From the NCBI GenBank assembly GCA_016716745.1, contig JADJVD010000004.1:186001-250000 (forward strand): a stretch of DNA of 64,000 nt, in the 5' to 3' direction. Positions 33,807-42,107 of the stretch are shown here, one piece after another. Both the position numbers and the translations under genes were made by a program. The DNA is from Hyphomicrobiales bacterium. GTDB lineage: Bacteria > Pseudomonadota > Alphaproteobacteria > Rhizobiales > Beijerinckiaceae. A model generated the notes under the pieces. That model did no database searches, was not told the origin of the DNA, and saw only the letters and a program-made list of their open reading frames with translations. Position 1 is the stretch's first letter. Every line of letters starts with the position of its first letter.

Positions 33807-33829
33807 GCGCGTTCATATCTTGAGGCGCG

Positions 33830-34693
33830 ATGGCGCGAGGCGGCCATCGCCGCGGCGGAGGGATCGACGTGACGTTTGCGCCGCAGGCGGGGCAGGGCCG
33901 CCAGGAGCCGATGTTCAACATTCCGGCGATCGTGGTGGCCATCGTCTGTCTGCTGTTCGCGGTCGAGGCGTTGCGCGGGACGTTGAGCGCCTCGAACGAT
34001 CTGGCGCTCGTGAAGGCGCTCGCCTTCGTGCCGGCGCGCGTGACGGCGTGGTTCGCCATGGACGATGTCGTCGAGCACCTGAAGGCGCTCGCGTCGACCG
34101 GCGAGGAGGGCGCCCGCGCCGCCATCGCGGGCAGTTTCTTCATCGGCGACGGCGAACTGAAGCCGTGGACGGCGCTCACCTATGCCGCGCTGCATGGGGG
34201 CTGGGCGCATGTCGGCGTCAACTCGCTGTGGCTGATCGCCTTCGGCTCGCCGGTGGCGCGGCGCTTCGGCGTCGCGCGATTTCTGGCGCTGTTCGCGATC
34301 TGCGCGCTCGCCGGCGCCTTCGCGCATTTCGTGACGAACATGTACGACGCAACGCCCGTCGTCGGCGCGTCAGCCTCGGTCTCGGGCGCGATGGGCGCGG
34401 CGACGCGATTCGTGTTCCAGCCGGGCGCCGCGCTCGGGCAGACGATGGCGCCGACGGCCGATCCTCACGCCGCGCCCGCATTGCCGCTGTCCCGCCTCGT
34501 CAGCGATCGCCGCGTGACGGCGTTCCTGATCGTATGGTTCGTGATGAACTTCGTTTTCGGTTCGTTTGCGGCGCCGCTCGGCTTGTCGGACGCGCCGATC
34601 GCGTGGGAAGCGCATGTCGGCGGCTTTCTTGCAGGCCTGCTTTTGTTTGCGCTGTTCGATCCGGACCGCGCTCCGCGCTTGCCGGACGCCTGA
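33830..34693 (+). CDS. Rhomboid family membrane protein
   Basis: The 287-residue protein has about six transmembrane helices. The rhomboid signature is GASASVSGAMGA; the usual GxSG catalytic site is thus GASASVSG, with a serine available at either position. The catalytic histidine is in WEAHVGGFLAGLL near the C-terminus. The HGGWAHVGVNSLWL loop before it is the family HxxxxHxxxN element. It likely cleaves membrane proteins within the bilayer. Starts at the GTG 33869 (with GGAGGG) or ATG 33911 are possible alternatives to the ATG 33830. Confidence 0.85.
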   Translation: MARGGHRRGGGIDVTFAPQAGQGRQEPMFNIPAIVVAIVCLLFAVEALRGTLSASNDLALVKALAFVPARVTAWFAMDDVVEHLKALASTGEEGARAAIAGSFFIGDGELKPWTALTYAALHGGWAHVGVNSLWLIAFGSPVARRFGVARFLALFAICALAGAFAHFVTNMYDATPVVGASASVSGAMGAATRFVFQPGAALGQTMAPTADPHAAPALPLSRLVSDRRVTAFLIVWFVMNFVFGSFAAPLGLSDAPIAWEAHVGGFLAGLLLFALFDPDRAPRLPDA

Positions 34694-34771
34694 AACCATC
34701 GCATCCTCGTCTCGGTTCGACGCTCGCGGACGGCGAACGAACGTCTGACGCCACGTCGGAGGGAGGACGAC

Positions 34772-35203
34772 ATGACGGTCAAGAGCATTCTCGGCGCCAA
34801 GGGTCGCGATGTGCTGACGTCGCCGCCGCACCGCACGGTGCACGAGCTGGCGCGCACGCTCGCCGAAAAGGGGATCGGCGCCATCGTCGTCACGGGATCG
34901 GACGGCGAGGTGCTCGGCATCATCTCCGAGCGCGACGTGGTGCGCGCGGTGGCGCGCGGCGGCGTCGGCGCCCTCGACGAGCCGGTGTCGCGCCACATGA
35001 CGCAGAAGGTCGTCACATGCGTGGAGGACCAGACCATCGTGCATGTGATGGAGCGGATGACGCATGGCCGCTTCCGCCACATGCCGGTGACGCGCGACGG
35101 GCGGTTGATCGGCATCGTGTCGATCGGCGACATCGTCAAGCATCGCGTCGCCGAGATGGAGAACGAGCAGCAGGCGCTGCGCGAATACATCGCCTCGGCC
35201 TGA
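34772..35203 (+). CDS. CBS domain protein
   Basis: The 143-residue cytosolic protein is a single CBS pair (Bateman module): CBS1 about 5-65 with GIGAIVVTGSDGEVLGIISERDVVRA, split by DEPVSRHMT, and CBS2 about 75-130 with FRHMPVTRDGRLIGIVSIGDIVK. Such stand-alone pairs bind adenosine nucleotides and regulate partners. The partner is unknown. It is separated by 78 bp from the rhomboid gene and has a GGAGGGAGG site 5 bases before the ATG at 34772. Confidence 0.9.
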   Translation: MTVKSILGAKGRDVLTSPPHRTVHELARTLAEKGIGAIVVTGSDGEVLGIISERDVVRAVARGGVGALDEPVSRHMTQKVVTCVEDQTIVHVMERMTHGRFRHMPVTRDGRLIGIVSIGDIVKHRVAEMENEQQALREYIASA

Positions 35204-35207
35204 GGCC

Positions 35208-36176
35208 TCAGAGCTTCGGCATCAGCGCGAGCTGGTCGCGAATGTCGGGGATGGCGCGGCGCGCGGCCTCGCGGCCGAGCGCGATCGCCTCGTCGGCGCG
35301 ATGAAACTCGAACAGGCCGATGCGGCCGAGCTTGACGCCGATCATCAGGTCGGGCGGGTCGCCGGCCAGGCGCGAGCGCGCGATGCGGTCCTGCGTGATG
35401 TTGAAGGCGTCGATCATCACCGTCGCCATGCCGGGCGCGCCGGCCGCCCCTTCGATGAAGCGCGAGCGGCGGGCGGCCTGGCCCGCGGCCTCCTCGGCGT
35501 CGTCCGATTCCTGCGCCCGGTTGCGGACGTGATCCTGAATGACGGTGCCGCGGCCAAGCGAGTCGGCGTTGACGTTGACCGCGATCACCATCTCGGCGCC
35601 GAGCGCGCGGCAAGCGGTCACAGGCACGGGATTGACCAGCGCGCCGTCGAGCAGCCAGCGCCCGCCGGCGCGCACCGGCTCGAAAATGCCGGGCAGGGCG
35701 TAGGAGGCGCGGATCGCCTCGACGACGTCGCCGCGCGTCAGCCAGATCTCGTGGCCGGTGCCGACCTCGGTCGCCACCGCCGCGAATTTCTTCGGCAGAT
35801 TCTCCACGCGCATGCCGCCGACGGATTCGACGAGGCGGTTCTCCAGTCGCTTGCCGCCGAACAGGCTGCCGCCGGCGAAGGACAGGTCGAGCAGGCCGAA
35901 GACGCGGCGCTTGGTCAGCGAGCGGGCGAACTGCTCGACGTCGACGAGCCGCCCCGCCGCGTAGCAGCCGCCGACGACCGAGCCAATGGAGCAGCCGACG
36001 ACGATGTCGGGCGCGAGGCCCTCCTTCTCGAGCTCGTTGAGCACGCCGATATGCGCCCAGCCGCGCGCCACGCCGGCGCCGAGCGCGATGCCGACCACCG
36101 GCCGGCGCGGGCTCGTGGCGAGCGATCCGCCGCCGCCGCCCTCGTCGCTGGCCTTCCGGAAAAAGGACAAAGCCAT
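35208..36176 (-). CDS. Patatin-like phospholipase (RssA-like)
   Basis: The 322-residue protein has the patatin oxyanion loop GIALGAGVARGWAHIGVL, the nucleophile GCSIGS (S63) and the dyad aspartate in LLDGALVNPVPV. It belongs to the short RssA/YchK group without extra domains, and may hydrolyse membrane phospholipids. The ATG at 36176 has GAGG 6 bases before it; a GTG six codons upstream is less likely. The stop is 4 bp from the convergent CBS gene. Confidence 0.88.
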   Translation of the reverse strand: MALSFFRKASDEGGGGGSLATSPRRPVVGIALGAGVARGWAHIGVLNELEKEGLAPDIVVGCSIGSVVGGCYAAGRLVDVEQFARSLTKRRVFGLLDLSFAGGSLFGGKRLENRLVESVGGMRVENLPKKFAAVATEVGTGHEIWLTRGDVVEAIRASYALPGIFEPVRAGGRWLLDGALVNPVPVTACRALGAEMVIAVNVNADSLGRGTVIQDHVRNRAQESDDAEEAAGQAARRSRFIEGAAGAPGMATVMIDAFNITQDRIARSRLAGDPPDLMIGVKLGRIGLFEFHRADEAIALGREAARRAIPDIRDQLALMPKL

Positions 36177-36276
36177 CGTCAGCCTCGCTCGCACGCCCGC
36201 CGGGCGCAGCGACGCCCGCGCGGACGATCGCTCAAACTCTAACCATCGAATTCTGACAGGCGGCTTAACGTCGCAG

Positions 36277-36683
36277 CTATTCCACCAGACGCAGCCGCGG
36301 CCCGGCCGGGGTCATGGTGAGCGAGCGGTAAAAGCAGGTGGCGCGGCCGGTGTGGCAGGCGCCGCCGTCGCCGCCGACCTCGACCTTGACGACGATGGCG
36401 TCCTGATCGCAATCGGTGCGCAGATCGACGACGCGCTGCGACTGGCCGGATGTATCGCCCTTGCGCCACAAGGCGTTGCGGGAGCGCGACCAGTAATGCG
36501 CGATCCCGGTCTCGATGGTGCGCAAGAGGGCGTCGGCGTTCATGTAGGCGAGCATCAGCACGGCGCCGGAGGCCGCGTCCACGGCGACGCAGGGGATCAG
36601 CCCGTCGCGATCGAACCGGGGGTGAAGACGGCGCCTTCCTCCAGCGACTCCTTGTCGCCGGGCGGGGGAAAGGTTGCGGCCAT
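36277..36683 (-). pseudogene. hisI: Phosphoribosyl-AMP cyclohydrolase, frameshifted (possible sequence error)
   Basis: HisI opens the adenine ring of phosphoribosyl-AMP in histidine synthesis. The reading begins at the ATG 36683 (MAATFPPPGDKESLEEG, GAVFTP) and then shifts frame. The rest reads RFDRDGLIPCVAVDAASG, ALWRKGDTSGQ and VGGDGGACHTGRATCFYRS, with the conserved zinc/metal cysteines. The junction falls in a run of five C (G on plus, 36618-36622); six would restore one continuous protein of about 135 residues. A one-base loss in a homopolymer may be a sequencing error. If real, histidine synthesis would need another copy. Confidence 0.85.
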
Positions 36684-36714
36684 GCGGTCCTCTTTGCGCG
36701 TCGGGCGCGCCGGT

Positions 36715-37329
36715 CTAGCGGGCTGCGGGCGTTCTGGCGAGGGTCAGGAAGCGCGCCTGCGTCTCCGGCTCGTCGCGGAAGCGGCCGGTGAACAGGGTCG
36801 TCAGCGTCGTCGTGCCGGGCTTCTGCACGCCGCGCATGGCCATGCAGAGGTGCTCGGCCTCGAGCATCACGGCGACGCCCTTGGGCTCGAGCGCGGTCTC
36901 GATGGCGGCGACGATCTGCGCGGTCATCGTCTCCTGCGTCTGCAGGCGCTTGGCGTAGACGTCGACGACGCGGGCGAGCTTCGACAGGCCGACGACGCCG
37001 TTCGACGGGAAATAGGCGATGTGAGCGCGCCCCATGAAGGGCGCGATGTGATGCTCGCAATGCGAGGCGAAGGGGATGTCGCGCACCAGCACCATGTCGT
37101 CGAAGCCGGCGACCTCCTCGAAGACGCGGGCGAGCTCGGCCTCGGCGTCGCCGTCGTAGCCCGAAAACATCTCGCGATAGGCCTTGGCGACGCGCCTCGG
37201 CGTGTCGAGCAGGCCCTCGCGCGAGGGGTCGTCGCCGGCCCAGCGGATCAACGTGCGCACGGCTTCCTCGGCCTCGGCCTGCGTCGGACGATGCGCTGCC
37301 GCGGCCTCGCGGGGGACGGGTTGATCCAT
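36715..37329 (-). CDS. folE: GTP cyclohydrolase I
   Basis: The 204-residue enzyme makes dihydroneopterin triphosphate, the first step of folate synthesis. The zinc ligands are C91 and H94 in SHCEHHIAPF and C162 in EHLCMAMRG. The GTP-binding blocks VGLSKLARVVDVYAKRLQTQE and QKPGTTTLTTLFTG are intact. The start is the ATG at 37329. It leads a two-gene operon with hisI, 31 bp apart, and is divergent from the Fe-S scaffold gene with 81 bp between starts. Confidence 0.95.
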   Translation of the reverse strand: MDQPVPREAAAAHRPTQAEAEEAVRTLIRWAGDDPSREGLLDTPRRVAKAYREMFSGYDGDAEAELARVFEEVAGFDDMVLVRDIPFASHCEHHIAPFMGRAHIAYFPSNGVVGLSKLARVVDVYAKRLQTQETMTAQIVAAIETALEPKGVAVMLEAEHLCMAMRGVQKPGTTTLTTLFTGRFRDEPETQARFLTLARTPAAR

Positions 37330-37410
37330 AGGCTCCTCGGCGTAAGGGCCGGTCGGCGTCTTCCGCCGCCCGCGCCCCGCGCCTATATAGAGGCCGCTCA
37401 GGGCTTGCCA

Positions 37411-37857
37411 ATGCTGGACGACGTCTACAACCGCCGCATCCTCGAACTCGCCGCCGACATTCCGCGGCAGGGCCGGCTCGCCGCGCCGGGCGCCACGGCG
37501 ACGGCGCACTCCAAGCTGTGCGGCTCGACGGTGACGGTCGACCTGTCGATGCGCGACGGCGTGGTCAGCGATTTCGCGCATGACGTGAAGGCCTGCGCGC
37601 TCGGGCAGGCGGCCTCCTCGATCATGGCGCGCAACGTCGTCGGCTCGACGCCGGCGGAGCTGCGCGCGCTGCGCGAGAGCGTGCGCCGGATGCTGAAGGA
37701 GAACGGCCCGCCGCCCGGCGGCAAATGGGCGGACGTCGCCGTGCTCGAGCCGGTGCGCGACTACAAGGCGCGCCACGCCTCGACGCTGCTGACCTTCGAC
37801 GCCGTGGTCGACGCGGTGAGCCAGATCGAGGCGCGCGCCGCCGCGGCGGCGGAATGA
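37411..37857 (+). CDS. Iron-sulfur cluster assembly scaffold protein (IscU/NifU-N-like)
   Basis: This 148-residue protein has the scaffold fold with C37 (SKLCGSTV) and C62 (KACALGQAASSI). The third cysteine of IscU, normally after a histidine, is replaced: the segment reads KARHASTLLTF, so only the histidine remains. This variant is common among alphaproteobacteria and may hold a cluster with different ligands. The start is the ATG at 37411. The last codons overlap the yidD start (ATGA). Confidence 0.85.
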   Translation: MLDDVYNRRILELAADIPRQGRLAAPGATATAHSKLCGSTVTVDLSMRDGVVSDFAHDVKACALGQAASSIMARNVVGSTPAELRALRESVRRMLKENGPPPGGKWADVAVLEPVRDYKARHASTLLTFDAVVDAVSQIEARAAAAAE

Positions 37858-38186
37858 GCGAGCCGCCGGCGCCGCGAACGCCGGGCCAACGGCTCGCGCA
37901 CGGAGCGATCCGCGCCTATCAGCTCAGCCTGTCGGCGCTGATCGGCCGGCAATGCCGGCACATGCCGAGCTGCTCGGATTACACGGACGAGGCGATCCGC
38001 CGGCACGGGGTGTGGCCGGGGAGCTGGATGGGCCTGTCGCGCATCTGCCGCTGCCAGCCCTGGGGCACGGCCGGCTACGATCCCGTGCCCGAAACCACGC
38101 CCGCCGGCGCCGACGCGCTGCGTCCCTGGCGCTACGGCAAATGGCGCGGACCGCTGGTCTGCGATCAGGTGGAGACGCCGCGCTGA
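37854..38186 (+). CDS. yidD: Membrane protein insertion efficiency factor
   Basis: This 110-residue YidD protein helps insertion of inner-membrane proteins. The family core is GRQCRHMPSCSDYTDEAIRRHG followed by MGLSRICRCQPWGTAGYDPVP. Its cysteine pattern (C-x5-C ... C-x-C) is typical. The start ATG overlaps the scaffold-gene stop. It is normally next to rnpA/yidC in other bacteria, so this placement is an alphaproteobacterial variant. Confidence 0.93.
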   Translation: MSEPPAPRTPGQRLAHGAIRAYQLSLSALIGRQCRHMPSCSDYTDEAIRRHGVWPGSWMGLSRICRCQPWGTAGYDPVPETTPAGADALRPWRYGKWRGPLVCDQVETPR

Positions 38187-38190
38187 GGCG

Positions 38191-39075
38191 TCACGACCGC
38201 GCCATCAGCTCGACGGCGAGGCCGTAGAGGCGCAGGCGGGCGTCCTCTGGCAGGCTTTTCAGGGCTTTCAGATAGGCGCGGCCGGCGTCGCACATCTTGT
38301 CGTCGGGCAGGGGCGGATCGGGCGCCTTGCCGTCGAGCAGGGCGTCGATCTCGATCTTGCCGAGCCCGGCGGCGGCGAGCGCGGACTCCAGCGCCTTGAA
38401 GTCGGCGTCGGTCGGCGGGCCGCGGTCCACCTTCTTCGCCTGCCCGTCGGCGATCGCGTTGAGCCCCGCCTCGGCCATGGCGGCCAGCAGCGGCCGGTTC
38501 TTCGCCGCGAAATCGAAGAATGCGTCGGCTGCTCCGCCATAGAGAAAATCGACGCAGATGCGCGGGTCGGCCGCGCGCAGCCCGTCGAGCATCGCCAATT
38601 GCGCGTCGAAGATGCGCGTCAGCGGCGCCGCCTCCGCCTTCGCGGCGACGACGCCGCGCGCCTGCCGGAGGCCGCGCAGCGCGTCCGAGAGATAGCGGTC
38701 GGGCGAGGCGGCGGCGGGATCGGCCAGCCAACGGTCGACCAGCGCGTCGGCGGTCTGGCCGGCGTCGGCGGGAAACCGCTCGGCCAGGGCGCGGAAAAAC
38801 ATCGTGTATTCGGGCGCCGAGGCGAGCGTTTCGGCGATTCCGGCGCGGGCCTTGGCGACCTGCGCCGGGTCGCGGCCGAGGGCCGCCGGCGCGCTGCCCT
38901 GCGGCAGCGGCAGGGGCGGCGGCGGGCCGGGGCGCAGCGCGTAGGCGACGGCGCCGATGGCGACCGCCGCGAGCGCCGCCGCGCCAGCCCAGTAAGGCCA
39001 GCGCGCCGCATCGCGCGGATCGGCGTCCGCCTCGCTCGTCACATCGTCCGATTGATCCTGCGGATCGTCCGCCAT
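38191..39075 (-). CDS. Membrane-anchored protein of unknown function
   Basis: The 294-residue protein has an acidic cytosolic N-terminus (about 1-25), one transmembrane helix (about 27-47), a Pro-rich linker and then a mostly helical domain to the C-terminus. Helices show regular Leu/Ala spacing. No catalytic motif is visible. Three cysteines at most are present in the domain (ICVDF, KMCDAG), perhaps a disulfide. I cannot name a family. It is convergent with yidD, with the stop 4 bp away. Confidence 0.65.
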   Translation of the reverse strand: MADDPQDQSDDVTSEADADPRDAARWPYWAGAAALAAVAIGAVAYALRPGPPPPLPLPQGSAPAALGRDPAQVAKARAGIAETLASAPEYTMFFRALAERFPADAGQTADALVDRWLADPAAASPDRYLSDALRGLRQARGVVAAKAEAAPLTRIFDAQLAMLDGLRAADPRICVDFLYGGAADAFFDFAAKNRPLLAAMAEAGLNAIADGQAKKVDRGPPTDADFKALESALAAAGLGKIEIDALLDGKAPDPPLPDDKMCDAGRAYLKALKSLPEDARLRLYGLAVELMARS

Positions 39076-39243
39076 CGCAGCCTCGCGCCCCGCGCCAGAC
39101 TACGCGGGCGTGAGGCGAGAGCAAGGCGGCGCGACCGCGCGCCGGCGCGCTCAAGGTGCGTGACGACACACCCGTTCGCGGGCATGCTGTGCGAAGCTTG
39201 CAGCGGAAGGTTTCAGTGGCGGGCGCATGGGCGGGCGCATGGC

Positions 39244-41700
39244 ATGACGTTCGGCGGAAGCATCGGGATCGATCGGGCGGCGCGCGGCGCGCTGGCGCTG
39301 GCGCTCGCCGTCGCGCTGGCTTTCGCGGCCTGTTCTGCGGCCTCGGCGGCGACGGCCAAGCGCGTCGCGCTGGTGGTCGGCATCGCGCATTATCAGGCCG
39401 TTTCTCCGCTGAAGAACACCACGAACGACGCCGAACGCATGGCCGCGAGCCTGGAGCGGCTCGGCTTCGAGGTGGTGAAGTCGCTCGATCCCGACCGCGC
39501 CAGTTTCGAGACGGCGCTGCGCAATTTCGGCGCGAAGGCGCGCAACGCCGAGGCGAGCGTGTTCTTCTACGCCGGCCACGCCATCGAGGTGCAGGGCCGC
39601 AACTGGCTGCTGCCGGTCGACGCGAAGCTGGAGACCAGCCGCGACCTGCGATTCGAGGCGCTCGACGTCGAGGCGGTGCTCGATCAGGCGCAGGCCTCGC
39701 GAATCGCGCTGATGTTCCTCGACGCCTGCCGCAACAATCCGTTCTCCGAGAAGCTGGCGCGCGGGGTGCGCGGCGAGGCCTCGCGCGGGCTCGCGCGGAT
39801 CGACCCAGCCGCGGGCGTGCTCGTCGCCTTCGCCACCGCGCCGGGGCAGGTGGCGCTGGACGGGACGGGCGACAACAGCCCGTTCACCGAGGCGCTGCTG
39901 AAGCACATCGAGACGCCGGGCCTGGAGATCCGCCAGCTCATGGCGCGCGTGCGCTCGGACGTGCGGCGCGCCACGCGCGACCAGGTGCCGTGGGAGCAGT
40001 CGGCCCTCGAGGGCGAGTTCTTCTTCCGCGATCCGGTCGCCGCGGCGCAGACCGCGCCGGCGATCGCCGCGCCGGTTCAGCCCGCCCCGCCGCCCGCGCT
40101 CGACCCGGACGCGCTGTTCTGGGATTCGGTGCGCGGCTCCTCCAGCGAGGCGGAGCTTTCGGCCTATCTCGAGCGGTTCCCGAACGGAGTCTACGCGGCG
40201 CTGGCGCGCAGCCGGCTGGCGCAACTGAAGCGCGAGCGCGAGGCGGGGGAGACGAAACTCGCCGCCGCGCCGCCGGCCAAGCCGGCGGAGCCGCCCCTCA
40301 AGCCGGCGGAGCCGCAAGCCAAGCAAGCCGAGCCTGCCCCTGCGAAGGCCGCCGAGCCGAAATCCCCGGAGCCGAAAGTCTCGGAACCGAAAGTCTCGGA
40401 GGCAAAGCCCGTCGTTCCGCAGCCGCCGCCCGCGCCGCCGATTCCGGTTCCCGCCCAGCCGCCGCAGCCCGATCCGCTGGCGCGCCAGACGGTGGCCGTC
40501 GCGCCGCCGATCCCGCCGCCGCCGTCGCCGATCGCGATCCCCGTGGTCCCGCAGCCCGCGCAGCCGCCGAAGCAGCCCGAGCCGGCCGCGCCCGCGCGCC
40601 CGCAGGCGACGGCGCAGGCGCTCGCCGAGGCGCTCGCCGCGCTGGGGCCTAAGGTGGCGGACGCCGCCGCCCGCGCCTATCTCGAGGCCAAGGGCTTCAA
40701 GGCTCTGGCGCTGGCGCCGGGCGGGGAGGGCGTGTGGCGCTCGGTCGGCCGCGAGGACGCGGCCAACGCCGAGGAATCGGCGCTGGAGGCGTGCCAGTTC
40801 GCCTATCGCACGCCCTGTCGGCTGATCGCCAGCGGCGAGACGATGGCGAGCGGCGAGCTGCGCTCGATGCCGCGCCTGTTCTACGCCGGCCTGCCGACGC
40901 CAGACTGGACGCCGTTCGTGGCGCGGCAGGCGCGCGCGGCCCCGGCGATTGCGGCCTATCGGGGCCTCGTCGGCGGGCGGGCGCTCGCGCTGCATCCGGA
41001 CGGGGCGGCGTTCGCCAGGTCCGGCCCCGACCAGCGCGCCGCCGAGGAGGCGGCCCTCAAGGCTTGCGCCGAGGATGCGCGCAGCGCGGGGCGCCCGGGC
41101 CCCTGCTACCTCTACGCCGCGGGCGACGTGGTGGTGCTGCCGCGCCGTTCGACGGAGCCGGCCGCGCCGGCCGTCGTCGCCGCCTTGACGCCGCCGCCCC
41201 CGCCGGCCGCTCCGGGGATCGACCGCGGCGCCGCGATCCGGCTGATCAAGGCCGAAATGAAGCGCGTCGGCTGCTACGCCGGCGAGGCGGACGAGGCTTG
41301 GAACGCGGCCGCGCGCGGCGCGCTGGCCAAGCTCGCCAAACAGGCCGGCCGCGCCTATCCGCAGGAGCCGGGGCAGGATCTGCTCGCCGCGCTGACCAAG
41401 ACGGAGGGGCGCGTCTGCCCGCTCGTCTGCGAGCGCGGTTTCCTCGCCAAGGGCGAGACCTGCGTCGAGATCGTCTGCGGCGAGGGCGAGATCAAGGATC
41501 GTCGCGGCGCCTGCGTGCGGGCGCCGGTGGCGCGGCCGAAGCCCGCCGCGCCCGAGCGGCCGGTCGTGCGCCGGCCGCCGGCGCGCGAGATCGTCGAGCC
41601 GGCGCCGCGCAAGCCCCGCCCGGTCGTGACGCGGCCGCGGCCGGAGCCCTCTGGCGGCGGACGCTGCTTCTCGGCCGGCGGCCGGCAATATTGCTCGTGA
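39244..41700 (+). CDS. Secreted caspase-like (C14) protein with proline-rich and cysteine-rich tail
   Basis: The 818-residue protein has an N-terminal export signal (about 12-36), a caspase-fold domain (about 38-265) with the dyad H112 (FFYAGHAIEV) and C162 (FLDACRNNPF), and a caspase-associated helical repeat (FWDSVRGSSSEAELSAYL). A long Pro/Ala linker (about 340-460) follows, and two similar EESALEAC-type modules (about 500-640) with paired cysteines. A peptidoglycan-binding-like helical part follows, and then a Cys-rich tail. Both catalytic residues are present, so a protease is plausible. It is the first gene of a three-gene operon. The ATG at 39244 is preferred over more upstream in-frame sites. 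Confidence 0.85.
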   Translation: MTFGGSIGIDRAARGALALALAVALAFAACSAASAATAKRVALVVGIAHYQAVSPLKNTTNDAERMAASLERLGFEVVKSLDPDRASFETALRNFGAKARNAEASVFFYAGHAIEVQGRNWLLPVDAKLETSRDLRFEALDVEAVLDQAQASRIALMFLDACRNNPFSEKLARGVRGEASRGLARIDPAAGVLVAFATAPGQVALDGTGDNSPFTEALLKHIETPGLEIRQLMARVRSDVRRATRDQVPWEQSALEGEFFFRDPVAAAQTAPAIAAPVQPAPPPALDPDALFWDSVRGSSSEAELSAYLERFPNGVYAALARSRLAQLKREREAGETKLAAAPPAKPAEPPLKPAEPQAKQAEPAPAKAAEPKSPEPKVSEPKVSEAKPVVPQPPPAPPIPVPAQPPQPDPLARQTVAVAPPIPPPPSPIAIPVVPQPAQPPKQPEPAAPARPQATAQALAEALAALGPKVADAAARAYLEAKGFKALALAPGGEGVWRSVGREDAANAEESALEACQFAYRTPCRLIASGETMASGELRSMPRLFYAGLPTPDWTPFVARQARAAPAIAAYRGLVGGRALALHPDGAAFARSGPDQRAAEEAALKACAEDARSAGRPGPCYLYAAGDVVVLPRRSTEPAAPAVVAALTPPPPPAAPGIDRGAAIRLIKAEMKRVGCYAGEADEAWNAAARGALAKLAKQAGRAYPQEPGQDLLAALTKTEGRVCPLVCERGFLAKGETCVEIVCGEGEIKDRRGACVRAPVARPKPAAPERPVVRRPPAREIVEPAPRKPRPVVTRPRPEPSGGGRCFSAGGRQYCS

Positions 41701-41711
41701 TGGAGGCCGGC

Positions 41712-42092
41712 ATGACGCGCGCCTTCGCGAAGACCGTCTTGGCCGGCGCGCTCGTCCTGATCGCCGCAGATGCGGCGCAGGCCGCCTGCGCGCGCTCGGG
41801 CTACCGCTTCGGACCGGGGATCCACCGGGCGCAGTCGCTCTGGGTCGTCGAGGCGGGAAAGCCCTGCGCCACCGTTCTCAATCCGGCGCGCCTCTTCCTG
41901 TCGGGCCTGACCATCGCCGAGCGGGCCTCGCACGGCGTGGCGGGGGTGGGGTCGCGCTACCAATACGCCTACAATCCGCAGCCCGGCTATGTCGGTCGCG
42001 ACCGCTTCGTCGTGCGCATCGAGTTCGAACAGAACGGCCGGCGCGGCGCGACTCTGGTCGCCGTCGACGTCGTCGTCCGGCCTGCACGCTGA
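41712..42092 (+). CDS. Small secreted protein, cadherin-like pattern (paralogue 2)
   Basis: This 126-residue protein has a signal peptide (about 1-25, ending QAAC) and then a beta-rich domain. The segment HGVAGVGSRYQYAYNPQPGY with GRDRFVVRIEF and VAVDVVV is the Y-x-P-x-P-G-(F/Y)-x-G-x-D-x-F pattern of single cadherin/Ig-like domains. Two cysteines (ACARSG, KPCATV) may pair. It shares long blocks with the next gene. An ATG at 41700 overlaps the previous stop; the ATG at 41712 is preferred because GGAGG stands 5 bases before it. Confidence 0.7.
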   Translation: MTRAFAKTVLAGALVLIAADAAQAACARSGYRFGPGIHRAQSLWVVEAGKPCATVLNPARLFLSGLTIAERASHGVAGVGSRYQYAYNPQPGYVGRDRFVVRIEFEQNGRRGATLVAVDVVVRPAR

Positions 42093-42107
42093 AAGGGAGA
42101 TGTCGCC

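Larger units (their letters stand above)
33330..33829. other. 500-bp gene-free stretch ending in a strong terminator; possible ncRNA
   Basis: No protein family is recognisable in any frame. The stretch contains two CtrA-like boxes (33379-33394, 33509-33523), a -35-like TTGACG at 33520, and small stems such as GCGGAT/ATCCGC at about 33666-33684. It ends in the terminator at 33771-33806. A plus-strand transcript of roughly 200-280 nt between 33520 and 33806 would fit a structured small RNA. A 70-codon GTG frame (33528-33740) is open but has no recognisable features. Confidence 0.5.

Noticed and set aside
33520..35304. Plus-strand frame of 594 codons crossing the rhomboid and CBS genes
   Set aside because: It runs through two recognisable genes in another frame and a strong terminator.
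36277..36582. HisI read as an intact short gene starting at GTG 36582
   Set aside because: It would lack the conserved N-terminal segment that is present in the other frame directly upstream.
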